Part shown: piece by piece, positions 1 through 6,811 of the stretch
How the letters are laid out: every line of letters begins with the position of its first letter
How positions within the stretch are numbered: the stretch's first letter is position 1
NCBI RefSeq assembly: GCF_025464955.1
Contig: NZ_JAODNM010000121.1
Location: forward strand, 1-32,010
Reading direction: 5' to 3'
DNA length: 32,010 nt
From: Amycolatopsis sp.
GTDB taxonomy: Bacteria > Actinomycetota > Actinomycetes > Mycobacteriales > Pseudonocardiaceae
Position numbers and translations under genes: made by a program
The notes under the pieces: model-generated
The model's database searches: none
What the model saw: only the letters and a program-made list of their open reading frames with translations
Told to the model about the DNA's origin: nothing

Positions 1-2
1 CA

Positions 3-92
3 GCACCAAAGATGCTCAATCTCCCCGACACCGTCTGGATCAACCGACCAGCTGACGACACCAGCCAGAAGACCGAACCCGAAGCCGCCTAA
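3..92 (+). CDS. C-terminal end of an unidentified gene (partial)
   Basis: An open frame enters from the left edge and stops with TAA at 90-92, leaving 29 residues rich in D, P, T and E (ending TSQKTEPEAA). I do not recognise the family. The hydrophilic acidic tail gives no domain information. It might belong to a mobile-element gene, given how many relics lie in this window, but nothing in the sequence shows that. Confidence 0.35.
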   Translation, partial: APKMLNLPDTVWINRPADDTSQKTEPEAA

Positions 93-289
93 CACCCACT
101 GGTCTCACTCACCTTGACAAATTCCGGCACCCGGTCGCGGAGAGAGGTCGGCGTACGAGCACCGTGTACCGGTCGAGCTGGTGCCGGCGAGCTCGCACGG
201 GAGAACTCGGTCGCGCGCGATTGGCCGGCGCAGGCAGGTGTGACTGTCGGGGCCGGCCCTAGGTGACGGGCGTACGTGGCAGGCGCGGT

Positions 290-315
290 GTTTCAGAGTG
301 CTCGGCTCAGGGCAT
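290..315 (+). promoter_or_regulatory. Candidate SigB-type stress promoter upstream of csbD-like gene
   Basis: GTTT (290-293), a 16-nt spacer and GGGCAT (310-315) resemble the actinobacterial SigB/SigF-type consensus GTTT-N14-17-GGGTAT with one mismatch. The element ends 36 nt before the CsbD-like start at 352. CsbD proteins are classic general-stress genes, which fits. The rest of 93-289 shows no gene; a TTGACA at 115-120 has no convincing -10. Confidence 0.4.
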
Positions 316-351
316 TAGTTCAGCAACTGTCCCCGCACGAAAGGACCGCTG

Positions 352-525
352 ATGAGCACCGGCGACAAGATCGACAACAAAGCCGAAGAACTCAAGGGCA
401 AGGCCAAAGAAGGCCTCGGGCACGCCACCGACGACGAAAGCCTGAAGAACGAGGGGAAAGCCGACCAGGTCAAGGGAAACGTCAAACAGGCCGCCGAAAA
501 GGTCAAGGACGCATTCAAGAACTGA
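352..525 (+). CDS. CsbD-like general stress protein
   Basis: A 57-residue, highly charged, Lys/Glu/Asp-rich protein (MSTGDKIDNKAEELKGKAKE...) with the repeated K-G-x-x-K/E pattern typical of the CsbD family (YjbJ-like). Full length for the family, which runs about 55-70 aa. These proteins are predicted to be flexible and helical; they accumulate under general stress and their biochemical role is unknown. The start ATG at 352 is preceded by GAAAGGA at 339-345. A DUF6131 membrane protein follows after 52 nt in the same direction, and both sit before a very strong hairpin, suggesting a two-gene transcript. A SigB-like promoter lies at 290-315. This gene is too short for many gene finders; the family call rests on composition and repeat pattern. 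Confidence 0.85.
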   Translation: MSTGDKIDNKAEELKGKAKEGLGHATDDESLKNEGKADQVKGNVKQAAEKVKDAFKN

Positions 526-577
526 CCGGGCTTTCCCAGGGCCATCCGTTATCCGGTCCCTTGCTTCGGAGATAAAA

Positions 578-733
578 GTGATCGTTCTCGGAGTTATCCT
601 CCTCGTTATCGGTTTCATCGCCAAGATCGCCGTGCTGTGGTCCATCGGGATCGCGCTGGTTCTCATTGGTGCCGTCCTCGCGTTGCTGGGCCGCGCCGGA
701 ACCAAAATCGGCGGTCGCGCACACTGGTTCTGA
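578..733 (+). CDS. DUF6131 small membrane protein
   Basis: A 51-residue protein starting with GTG, with CGGAG six nt upstream. It is almost wholly hydrophobic: one segment at about residues 2-13, a short Lys-containing turn (FIAKIAVLW), a second segment at about 22-38, then a basic C-terminus with G-G-R-A-H-W-F. This matches the actinobacterial DUF6131 family, whose members are about 50 aa and end in a G-G-R/H-aromatic tail. Function is unknown. These proteins are often found near stress genes, as here behind the CsbD-like gene. Likely two transmembrane hairpin segments in the cytoplasmic membrane. Confidence 0.8.
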   Translation: MIVLGVILLVIGFIAKIAVLWSIGIALVLIGAVLALLGRAGTKIGGRAHWF

Positions 734-737
734 CCCT

Positions 738-793
738 CGCTACAGCAGACGGCGCCCACACCGAAGTCGGTGTGGGCGCCGTCTGCTGTAGCG
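738..793 (+). terminator. Perfect 27-bp-arm hairpin after the CsbD/DUF6131 pair
   Basis: Bases 738-764 and 767-793 are perfect reverse complements separated by only 2 nt. The hairpin begins 5 nt after the DUF6131 stop codon. No T-run follows, as is common for high-GC actinobacterial terminators. It can work in both directions, though the next gene on the minus strand ends 120 nt further right. Confidence 0.75.
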
Positions 794-912
794 CAACAAT
801 CGGCGTTGTCCGTCCCCCTCACCAAAGACCACCGCCCCGCCACGAGTATCGAACCTTGAGAACGGGTTGCATGCCTGCCTCGAACCGGCCGCCGGAGTTT
901 GCGGCGGCATCG

Positions 913-1284
913 TCAGACTGAGGCATCCCCGACGCCGGCTCGTTCGCGCGCGGCGAGGATGTCCGGGACGTGCGTCTCGGCCCACTGCCGTACGGCACGC
1001 AGCGGAACCAGCAGGGAACGGCCGATCTCGGTCAGGGCGTATTCGACGTGCGGCGGGTTGCCGCCCAGGTCGGTACGGGTGAGCAGGCCGTCAGCCTCCA
1101 TGGCGCGCAGCGTCTCGGTGAGAGCCTTGGGGGTGATCCCGCGGATGTGCGCTTTGAGCTCGGTGAACCGCATCGGTCCGTCCTCCAGCGCGTTGACGGC
1201 GAACACCGTCCAACGCGCCCCGATGCGGTGCAGCACGGTGCGACTGGGGCACGTCGCCGCCATGACGTTGTACGCCTTGCCCAT
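913..1284 (-). CDS. HxlR-family winged-helix transcriptional regulator
   Basis: A 123-residue protein covering a whole HxlR (PF01638) domain: a conserved Cys near the N-terminus (AATCPSRTVL, C12), I-G-x-R-W-T-x-x-x-V-x-x-L, then R-F-T-E-L-K, I-x-G-I-T-P-K-A-L-T-E-T-L-R-x-M-E-x-D-G-L and a V-E-Y-x-L-T-x-x-G wing. Length is normal for the family. HxlR regulators are dimeric DNA-binding proteins, often sensing quinones, aldehydes or thiol oxidation through a conserved Cys. GGAGAGG sits 5 nt before the ATG at 1284. It is divergent from the SDR gene starting at 1341, with a 56-bp shared promoter region containing inverted repeats, the usual HxlR/target-gene arrangement. It probably represses both genes; that is inference. 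Confidence 0.92.
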   Translation of the reverse strand: MGKAYNVMAATCPSRTVLHRIGARWTVFAVNALEDGPMRFTELKAHIRGITPKALTETLRAMEADGLLTRTDLGGNPPHVEYALTEIGRSLLVPLRAVRQWAETHVPDILAARERAGVGDASV

Positions 1285-1294
1285 ATGGTCCTCT

Positions 1295-1333
1295 CCGGTA
1301 GCGTTGAAGATACCGGTAGCAAATGTATACCGT
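1295..1333. promoter_or_regulatory. Candidate HxlR operator in the divergent promoter
   Basis: CCGGTA (1295-1300) and TACCGG (1311-1316) form an inverted repeat with a 10-bp spacer. A second, weaker pair, GGTA (1315-1318) and TACC (1328-1331), overlaps it. The repeats fill most of the gap between the HxlR and SDR starts, where autoregulatory HxlR sites normally lie. Confidence 0.5.
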
Positions 1334-1340
1334 CACGGTC

Positions 1341-2021
1341 ATGAGCGAGAAACTGAAAGACAAGCGGATCCTGGTCGTCGGCGGGGCCCGCGGTATCGGC
1401 GCTGAGATCGTCCGGCGCACCGGGCTGGCCGGCGCAGACGTCGTCGTCGCCACACGGTCCGGCCCCGAGGTCCGGATCGACGTCACCGACGAGACCACCA
1501 TCGCGCGGGCCGCCGAGTCGCTCGGCGCCTTCGACCACGTGATCTCCACCGCGTCGGCTCACCATGACGTGCCGGTGCCCGACCTGGAACACGACAAGAT
1601 CCAGGCCGCGTTCTCCGCGAAGGTCGTCGGCCCACTGCTACTGGCCAAACACTTCGCCCCACGGATGCCTGGCGACGGATCTTTCCTGTTCTTCTCCGGC
1701 ATTGTGGGCTGGCAGCCGAAGCCCGGCACCGTCGTCAAAGGCACTGCGAATGCTGCCCTGGCCGCGCTGGTCACCCACCTGGCCGTCGAGCTCGCGCCGT
1801 TGCGTGTCAACGCCATCGCGCCCGGTATCACCGACTCCGGCACTTGGGACCGGCTTCCGAACGAGCGTCGCCGTGCCTTGTACGACAGGACCGCCGCGGC
1901 CTCCCTCGCCGGGAGGGTCGGGACGCTCGAGGACGTCACCGACACCGCCCTGTGGCTCCTGGGTGCGGGATGGGTGACGGGCGAGACGGTCCATGTCGAC
2001 GGCGGCGCCCGGCGCCGCTGA
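1341..2021 (+). CDS. SDR-family oxidoreductase lacking the catalytic Tyr
   Basis: A 226-residue short-chain dehydrogenase/reductase with the cofactor motif V-G-G-A-R-G-I-G near residue 14, a Rossmann core and the C-terminal G-x-x-V-H-V-D-G-G-A signature. The substrate Ser is in F-F-S-G-I-V-G. The usual Y-x-x-x-K is replaced by T-V-V-K (within P-G-T-V-V-K-G-T), so the catalytic Tyr is absent. Atypical SDRs of this kind, with S-G-x-x-x-x-x-P-x-x-G, are a known actinobacterial subgroup. I chose ATG 1341 (MSEKLKDK) over the in-frame ATG at 1323 because the latter lies in the inverted-repeat promoter; neither has a clear RBS. Expression is probably controlled by the divergent HxlR. Substrate unknown. 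No gene lies in 2022-2162. Confidence 0.88.
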   Translation: MSEKLKDKRILVVGGARGIGAEIVRRTGLAGADVVVATRSGPEVRIDVTDETTIARAAESLGAFDHVISTASAHHDVPVPDLEHDKIQAAFSAKVVGPLLLAKHFAPRMPGDGSFLFFSGIVGWQPKPGTVVKGTANAALAALVTHLAVELAPLRVNAIAPGITDSGTWDRLPNERRRALYDRTAAASLAGRVGTLEDVTDTALWLLGAGWVTGETVHVDGGARRR

Positions 2022-2162
2022 TCCCGGCGCCACCGGTGCCATGGCAACCACCACCATCCGTCCCCGCGCCCTTCTCCCGGTCACCTAGCCGTGAGCCACC
2101 GCAACGCACTCCGACCGGCTACCTGGCCGGCGTGTCGGACAGAGCGAGACGGTGCTGGTCGA

Positions 2163-2669
2163 TCAGTCGCGTGTGATGCCGTCGCGCTGGATCAGGATTC
2201 GGAATCCGGTCAACAATGCGTTGACGCCGACTTCGAACTCGACGTCGCTACCGACCTCCGCGAGGACATCGGCGTGCTGGACGAGCAAGGGAAACGCCGC
2301 CGCGTCTCGTGAACGGTAAAGCAGGCGCCGGTGACGGCTCTCCTCGGAATCCGACGCGTCCAGACCGAGGTTGAAGTGCAACGAGCCGATCACAAGGTGG
2401 CCAGCGACGACGCGGCGGCGGCCGCGAGCCGGGGGTTGAGACCGGCGCCGATGAACAGTTCGAGGGCGTACTCCATCCCGGCCAGCGAGTTGGGACCGAG
2501 CCCACGCCGAGGTCATGTCGACGAGCAGAGTCACCAGCTCCTCACGGTTGCGCACGTGACGGTAGAGCGACGCCTGCGTGCAGTCGAGTGCCTCGGCGAG
2601 GTTGCGCATCGTCAGCGCCGCTGCCCCGCGGGTGTCGAGGAGGTCCATGACACTGGCGTTGACCGGTCC
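2163..2669 (-). pseudogene. TetR/AcrR regulator, truncated and double-frameshifted
   Basis: The helix-turn-helix is clear (M-D-L-L-D-T-R-G-A-A-A-L-T-M-R-N-L-A, then C-T-Q-A-S-L-Y-R-H-V). A TetR-like C-terminal end (H-A-D-V-L-A-E-V-G-S-D-V-E-F-E, then F-R-I-L-I-Q-R-D-G) is also intact. Between about 2400 and 2478 the reading frame is nonsense (R-R-R-S-Q-P-P-A-R-G-R-R-R), while the neighbouring frame reads as a good TetR helix (M-E-Y-A-L-E-L-F-I-G-A-G-L-N, then L-A-A-A-A-A-S-S-L-A-T-L). Two compensating one-base indels near 2476-2482 and 2391-2402 explain this, so the frame stays open while about 27 residues are garbled. The normal N-terminal start is missing; upstream the frame runs into a recombinase fragment. 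Either real decay or two sequencing indels. Confidence 0.75.
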
Positions 2670-2687
2670 GAATGGGCTGTTGAAGCT

Positions 2688-2816
2688 GCTGATCAGCCGT
2701 GTTCCGAGTGTGTGACGCCATTGATACGGAGTGAGACAAACCTGCTCGCCGTGCTCATCAGAATCACCGTGACCAGTCGGCAGCCGGGGTTGTCCCACAG
2801 GGCGAGGTTGCTGCAT
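2688..2816 (-). pseudogene. Tyrosine recombinase (integrase) fragment fused to TetR
   Basis: The frame ahead of the TetR domain reads D-E-H-G-E-Q-V-C-L-T-P-Y-Q-W-R-H-T-L-G-T, then R-L-I-S. It carries the core box II pattern of site-specific tyrosine recombinases (L-T-P-H-Q-W-R-H-T-L-G-T-R-L-I), here with H changed to Y. Everything before (a TGA in this frame near 2830) and after is missing: the rest of the catalytic domain, including the nucleophile Tyr, is gone. This is a scar of a mobile element that landed in or recombined with the TetR gene. Confidence 0.65.
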
Positions 2817-2885
2817 CCTCCAACTGGATCATGACGTGATTCGATGGAATAATTCACGCTTCGAAAACTGCGCACCGGAGTCGGA

Positions 2886-2901
2886 AATGGATTAATCCAT
2901 T
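2886..2901. repeat. 16-bp palindrome of the TGGATTAATCCA family
   Basis: AATGGATTAATCCATT is a perfect palindrome. Related sites are TGGAATAATTCA at 2845-2856, CAGAATAATCCA at 2915-2926, TGGATTATTCCA at 3418-3429 (the tip of a hairpin) and TGGATTAATCCA at 4293-4304. The recurrence in about 1.5 kb of otherwise gene-poor DNA suggests operator sites for one dimeric regulator, possibly the Xre protein encoded at 4754. Confidence 0.45.
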
Positions 2902-3072
2902 GACTTTGCTGACGCAGAATAATCCATCAAATACGGCCCCACACCGGTGCTGATCAGGCATTTTACGATGAGAGTTTCGCCGCAACCGAATCCGCGAGTA
3001 CTGGCTATCGCCATTTAAGAACCCCCGGCCGGTTCACCCTTGCAGTCGATGCCCACTTCGGGGCAGAATCGT

Positions 3073-3101
3073 CATGCACGTGCACATGCATGTGTACATG
3101 C
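3073..3101. repeat. 29-bp perfectly alternating pyrimidine-purine tract
   Basis: From 3073 to 3101 every base alternates pyrimidine/purine (CATGCACGTGCACATGCATG and onward). It contains nested small palindromes such as GTGCAC and ATGCAT. Such tracts can adopt Z-DNA or cruciform structures under negative supercoiling. No gene covers it. Confidence 0.6.
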
Positions 3102-3406
3102 CCGCCATCTACCGCCTCGGAAGCGCCCAACGACACCTACCCAGGGAAGCAGCGAGCCTCTGGAAACCACACATCGCTCCGCCGACGGAGCAGTTGCACG
3201 GTCGACCACGCACGTCGGAACGCGGCCAAACAAGTAATCGCTGACAAGAAGCCCCGGCGCCTGCCACGCACGCACGCCCAGGGCAGGCATTGTCGCGGAA
3301 TGGGGCGCCGAAATCATGACTCACTAGCGGCCGAGAAGTTCAGCATGAAGCCGGTCGTGCATCACCAGCAAATGGCGTGTAATCATATGATTGGCACTGG
3401 ATAGAA

Positions 3407-3440
3407 GCGGTTTTCCGTGGATTATTCCACGGAAAACCGC
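3407..3440. repeat. 15-bp-arm hairpin with TTAT loop
   Basis: GCGGTTTTCCGTGGA (3407-3421) pairs perfectly with 3426-3440 around a TTAT loop. Its tip contains TGGATTATTCCA, one of the recurring palindromes. It lies about 95 bp upstream of the GTG at 3536 with no gene ending just before it, so an operator or 5'-leader structure is at least as likely as a terminator. Confidence 0.5.
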
Positions 3441-3535
3441 CTCCGGTTTTACCGGAACGCGAGCACCTGCGCTCACAGGGAATCTCGTCGTTGTTGTCTC
3501 ACCCAACAACCCGTCAATGACCGAAGGAGAACAAC

Positions 3536-3970
3536 GTGCCGATTCCAGGCGTCCTGATGGCGGATTCGCCAGACGGGAACGAGCGACACACGTCTCACCA
3601 GGACCCCCGGCCGTGGCCCCTCAACGAGTGCGAGCACCCCGTCCGAGTCACGATCAGCTTCAACGACGACGTCCCGATGCTGTGCCGCCACCACCCCACA
3701 CCGACGGCCGGGGAACCGATCCCCGCCGCGCGGGGCGGACATCGTCACCGGCGCCCAGCCGGTCCATGGCCCGCAGCGGTCGTGCACCGGCTCCGAAGCC
3801 GGGGTACGAAACTTCGGGTCACCGTGGTCCTCGCGGTCCTGCTCGGCGGGGTCGCGGCGATCACCGTCGGAGTCCTCGGCGGCATCGCAACCTCTGGCGG
3901 ACTCCTGCTGGTGAACCTGCTCGGTCCCGTTCTGCAGCGCAGGCGTCGCCCAGCCTCCGACGGGGAGTAG
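3536..3970 (+). CDS. Small membrane protein of unknown function
   Basis: 144 residues starting with GTG, preceded by GAAGGAGAACAAC, a strong RBS that fixes the start. The N-terminal half is hydrophilic, rich in H, P, D and R, with E-C-E-H-P and L-C-R-H-H that could bind metal (two Cys and several His). Residues about 94-125 form a long hydrophobic stretch (L-R-V-T-V-V-L-A-V-L-L-G-G-V-A-A-I-T-V-G), long enough for one membrane helix or a tight pair, followed by a basic R-R-R-R tail. This suggests an N-in cytoplasmic domain tethered to the membrane. I do not recognise a family. It lies between palindrome-rich spacers and the DUF397 gene, in the same direction as DUF397 and the Xre regulator. 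Confidence 0.65.
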   Translation: MPIPGVLMADSPDGNERHTSHQDPRPWPLNECEHPVRVTISFNDDVPMLCRHHPTPTAGEPIPAARGGHRHRRPAGPWPAAVVHRLRSRGTKLRVTVVLAVLLGGVAAITVGVLGGIATSGGLLLVNLLGPVLQRRRRPASDGE

Positions 3971-4360
3971 CACCGGCAACGAGAGACCGATTGCCCTGCT
4001 CGGCGCAGCCGAGCGCTCTGCCGCGACGCGGGGAACCTGCTGTCGGCGCAACACGCCAGGCTGACGGTCGTCATCACCACTGTTCTCTATTAACAGACGG
4101 ATGCCGGCACACTCGGTGGTTGCACTTTTCCGACTGGCCTGTCATTCGACCATTCTGCGCCCATCACCATTGTCACAATGAGTACAGCTACGTATGCACG
4201 TTCATGTGCCGAGTCCATTAGCACAATCACCGCTGCCCATTCGGGTGAATATCAATTTCCAGGGGCATAGTCACCCGTGCGCCGCTTGCGCCTGGATTAA
4301 TCCACACGCACTCTGTGAAAGGAAGAACACATACAGTCATTCGACACCGAGGGGGCTTCC
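3971..4360. other. Gene-free spacer upstream of DUF397
   Basis: No convincing gene in these 390 bp. TGGATTAATCCA, a perfect 12-bp palindrome, lies at 4293-4304, 57 bp before the DUF397 start, where an operator would be expected. The DUF397 RBS is GAGGGGG just before 4361. Confidence 0.5.
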
Positions 4361-4591
4361 ATGGACACCTACGACCCGCGCACCGCCAGCCAGATCTTTC
4401 CCGCACACACCTGGCAGCGCTCCAAAGCGTGCGGCCCGAACGGCGCGAATTGCGTGGAAGTCAACCTCAGCACCGACGGACTGGTAGGGCTGCGGGACAC
4501 GAAGCTGCCCCACTCCCCCGTCCTCGTGTTCGACAACGCCGAATGGGACGCTTTCCTGAGTTCCGCGCAAGCAGGCCAGTTCCGGCGCTGA
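4361..4591 (+). CDS. DUF397 domain protein
   Basis: A 76-residue protein made of a single DUF397 domain: W-Q-R-S-K-A-C, N-C-V-E-V-N, V-G-L-R-D-T-K, S-P-V-L-V-F and W-x-x-F-L are the family hallmarks (usual form W-x-K-S-S-x-S, C-V-E-V, V-x-V-R-D-S-K, L-x-F-x-x-x-W-x-x-F). DUF397 proteins are small partners of Xre/DUF5753 regulators in actinomycetes; such pairs influence development and antibiotic production (WhiJ-type, Scr1/Scr2-type). Here it precedes the Xre gene by 162 bp, whereas DUF397 more often follows it. A TGGATTAATCCA palindrome lies upstream. It likely binds and modulates the regulator at 4754. Confidence 0.92.
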   Translation: MDTYDPRTASQIFPAHTWQRSKACGPNGANCVEVNLSTDGLVGLRDTKLPHSPVLVFDNAEWDAFLSSAQAGQFRR

Positions 4592-4753
4592 CCCCGCCCC
4601 GTCACCAATCTCCACCAGAAGTCCACCAATGGAGCAGCGCAATCACGCCCAAGTTCGAGAGCAACCGGTTGCAGAACCACAAAAGGCACCCGCGCCCCGA
4701 GACGTGCACTAGTATGGGACGCTTGTTGCCCCCGACTGGATTGCAGAGCCGCT

Positions 4754-5620
4754 GTGACGTCCTCGGTGCCGGTCATTTCGGTGGCCACGCAGCGCAAGTC
4801 GCTGGGTATTCTGGTGCGTCAAGCCAGGACACGCTACGACATCACGCAAGCCGCACTCGGCGCTCTCATCGGCTGCAAGCAGTCCAAGGTCAACAAGATC
4901 GAGACCGGGAAATGTGGAACGAAGTCCGCCGACCTGGACAACATCGTGGTGGCATTGGCAATCGATCCAGCGACCGCGGCGCAGATGAGGGCCCTGAATG
5001 TGCGCAGCACACCAGCGCGTGCGCGGTCCGAGGAGCGCGCGGCGACGCCGTCGTGGTTCTTCGCCGTCATCGAACGCGAGCGCGACGCCACGGAGATGTT
5101 CAGCTGGACCGGGGAACGCATACCCGGCCTGCTGCAGTCCGAGTACTACATGCTGACCCAGTTCCATGCAAGCGGGGCATCCAACGTCACCGCTCTCGTG
5201 TCGCAACGGTCAGCGCGACAGCGGATCTTCGCCAACAACCCGGCCGGCCACTATGAGTTCCTGCTCAGCGAAGGCGCAGTGGACAGAATGGTGCGCAGCC
5301 TCAAACCCGCAACCGCACTCGACCAACTCGACCACATACTGAACCTGATGAAGCGCTACCCCTGCATCAGCATCCGCGTGGTTCCCTACAGCGCGGCACC
5401 CTATGTCGACCCGGACTTCACTATCCTGCGCTTCGCCGAGGACACGCTGGACTTCGCCTACACCGAATCTGTCACGGGCCTGACCACCACAGCGGGCGCA
5501 GAGCTGCACAAATACGACGAAGCCCAGGACGCACTCCGATACCTCGCCCTGCCGGTCGACGCGACGGCGGACCTGTTCACCGAACACGCCCGGCGGCTCG
5601 GCGGCATCCTGTCCCTCTAG
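4754..5620 (+). CDS. Xre-family regulator with DUF5753 domain
   Basis: 288 residues from a GTG start. An N-terminal Cro/C1 helix-turn-helix (about residues 14-70: L-G-I-L-V-R-Q-A-R, then T-Q-A-A-L-G-A-L-I-G-C-K-Q-S-K-V-N-K-I-E) is followed by DUF5753 (about 95-280: E-R-x-A, F-S-W-T-G-E-R-I-P-G-L-L-Q-S-E-Y-Y, R-Q-R-I, E-G-A-V-D-R-M-V, I-S-I-R-V-V-P-Y, E-x-x-x-G). Length is typical (about 270-290). This is the standard actinomycete regulator paired with DUF397. DNA binding is via the HTH; DUF5753 probably mediates partner or ligand control. No good RBS is visible before GTG 4754, and the frame offers few alternatives that keep the HTH whole. It sits between its DUF397 partner and a PF04672 methyltransferase, a recurrent trio. 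Confidence 0.92.
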   Translation: MTSSVPVISVATQRKSLGILVRQARTRYDITQAALGALIGCKQSKVNKIETGKCGTKSADLDNIVVALAIDPATAAQMRALNVRSTPARARSEERAATPSWFFAVIERERDATEMFSWTGERIPGLLQSEYYMLTQFHASGASNVTALVSQRSARQRIFANNPAGHYEFLLSEGAVDRMVRSLKPATALDQLDHILNLMKRYPCISIRVVPYSAAPYVDPDFTILRFAEDTLDFAYTESVTGLTTTAGAELHKYDEAQDALRYLALPVDATADLFTEHARRLGGILSL

Positions 5621-5697
5621 TGCCACTTAACGCGTGAAGTGATCGCACCATTACACTCAGTGAATTCCCTTGTCGGCAACAGGAAAGGACCCCCACC

Positions 5698-6579
5698 GTG
5701 GCCGAGTTCGTCGAGGAACCGTTCCCCCCTCCCGGCGTCGACCTCGACCACCCCAGCGTCGCCAGGGTCTACGACTACCTCCTCGGCGGAACCGCCAACT
5801 GGATCATCGACCGCCAGTTCGCCGACAAGGCCCTCGCAACCCTGCCCATACTGGGCTCCATCGCCCGGGCGAACCGGTTGTTCCTGCACCGAGCCGTCCG
5901 CCACCTCGTCGGACTCGGCGTCACCCAGTTCGTCGACATCGGCTCCGGTGTCCCCACCATGGGCCACGCCCACCAAGTCGCCGACGAGATCACCCCCGGC
6001 GAGACCCGCGTCGCGTACATCGACTACGAACCCGTCGCCGTTGCCCACTCCGAGGACCTGCTCAAAGAACACGGCGACCCCAGCCGGCATGTCGCGATCC
6101 ACGCCGACATGCGCGACCCCGACCGACTTTGGGAGAAGATCCGCGACACCGGGGTCATCGACCTCGACAAGCCGGTAGGGCTACTGCTTATCGCCGTGCT
6201 TCACGTGCAGCAACCACCCGCCGAGGACAGCGGAACCACCGACGACCTCGGCCCCAGCCTCGTCGCCCACTACCGAGACCTGCTCCGGTCGGGGTCCTAC
6301 CTGGCACTCTCACACCTCACCGACGACGGCGTGCCACCGGAATTCGACGACAAACTGGCGCGGCTGGTGACAATGTACGAGCAGTCGAGTAACCCGGTGC
6401 TCTGCCGCTCCCACTCCGAGATCGCCGAACTGTTCGGGGACTTCACGATGGTCGAGCCCGGACTCACCTGGACACCACTCTGGCACCCTGAAAACACCGG
6501 AGCCGGCGCGCTGACGGTCGAGTTCGCCACGCCCAACGAATCAGCCTGCCTCGCCGGCGTCGCACGCAAGGACGAATGA
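5698..6579 (+). CDS. SAM-dependent methyltransferase, PF04672 family
   Basis: 293 residues. The N-terminus has P-S-V-A-R-V-Y-D-Y-L-L-G-G, the diagnostic PF04672 (Methyltransf_19) signature. It is followed by R-A-N-R-x-F-L-x-R-A-V-R, the SAM-binding F-V-D-I-G-S-G-V-P-T (about residue 78), Y-I-D-Y-E-P-V-A-V-A-H as motif II, D-x-R-D-P, L-L-I-A-V-L-H and S-H-L-T-D-D. Length is normal (about 260-290). A crystal structure exists for family members but the substrate is not established. GGAAAGGA precedes the GTG. It follows the Xre regulator by 77 bp in the same direction. Enzymes of this family are repeatedly found beside Xre/DUF397 genes in actinomycetes; whether it acts with them is unknown. The 230 bp to the convergent kinase gene contain no evident gene or strong terminator. 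Confidence 0.92.
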   Translation: MAEFVEEPFPPPGVDLDHPSVARVYDYLLGGTANWIIDRQFADKALATLPILGSIARANRLFLHRAVRHLVGLGVTQFVDIGSGVPTMGHAHQVADEITPGETRVAYIDYEPVAVAHSEDLLKEHGDPSRHVAIHADMRDPDRLWEKIRDTGVIDLDKPVGLLLIAVLHVQQPPAEDSGTTDDLGPSLVAHYRDLLRSGSYLALSHLTDDGVPPEFDDKLARLVTMYEQSSNPVLCRSHSEIAELFGDFTMVEPGLTWTPLWHPENTGAGALTVEFATPNESACLAGVARKDE

Positions 6580-6811
6580 CGAGGGCGAACTGGTGAGTTT
6601 TGCACGGCCAAGCCGCGTCCGAAGACAGCGGAGGATTCGAATAACTACGGAATACTGCGGAATAATGACCACCCCGCATTTTTCCAGCGGACATTAACGT
6701 ATCCGAGCGACGGCGTCCTGCCAATCGTTCATGAATTTTTCTGCAGCAATCCGTTGGACTACTCAGAACCCCTCGTCGACTTTCCTGCCTCAGCCGGTCG
6801 TGCGGCCACGG

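Larger units (their letters stand above)
2817..3535. other. Gene-free region with palindromes
   Basis: I see no credible gene in these roughly 720 bp; the open frames here have poor composition. The stretch is locally AT-richer than the flanks, especially 2830-3020. It holds several palindromes: TGGATTAATCCA-type sites, AATCATATGATT at 3381-3392, an alternating pyrimidine-purine tract and a 15-bp-arm hairpin, listed separately. Base composition and neighbouring recombinase debris suggest transferred DNA. Confidence 0.5.

Noticed and set aside
3391..4221. A 276-residue plus-strand frame
   Set aside because: Arg/Pro/Ser-rich composition, no RBS, overlaps the membrane protein at 3536 that has a strong RBS and a membrane segment.
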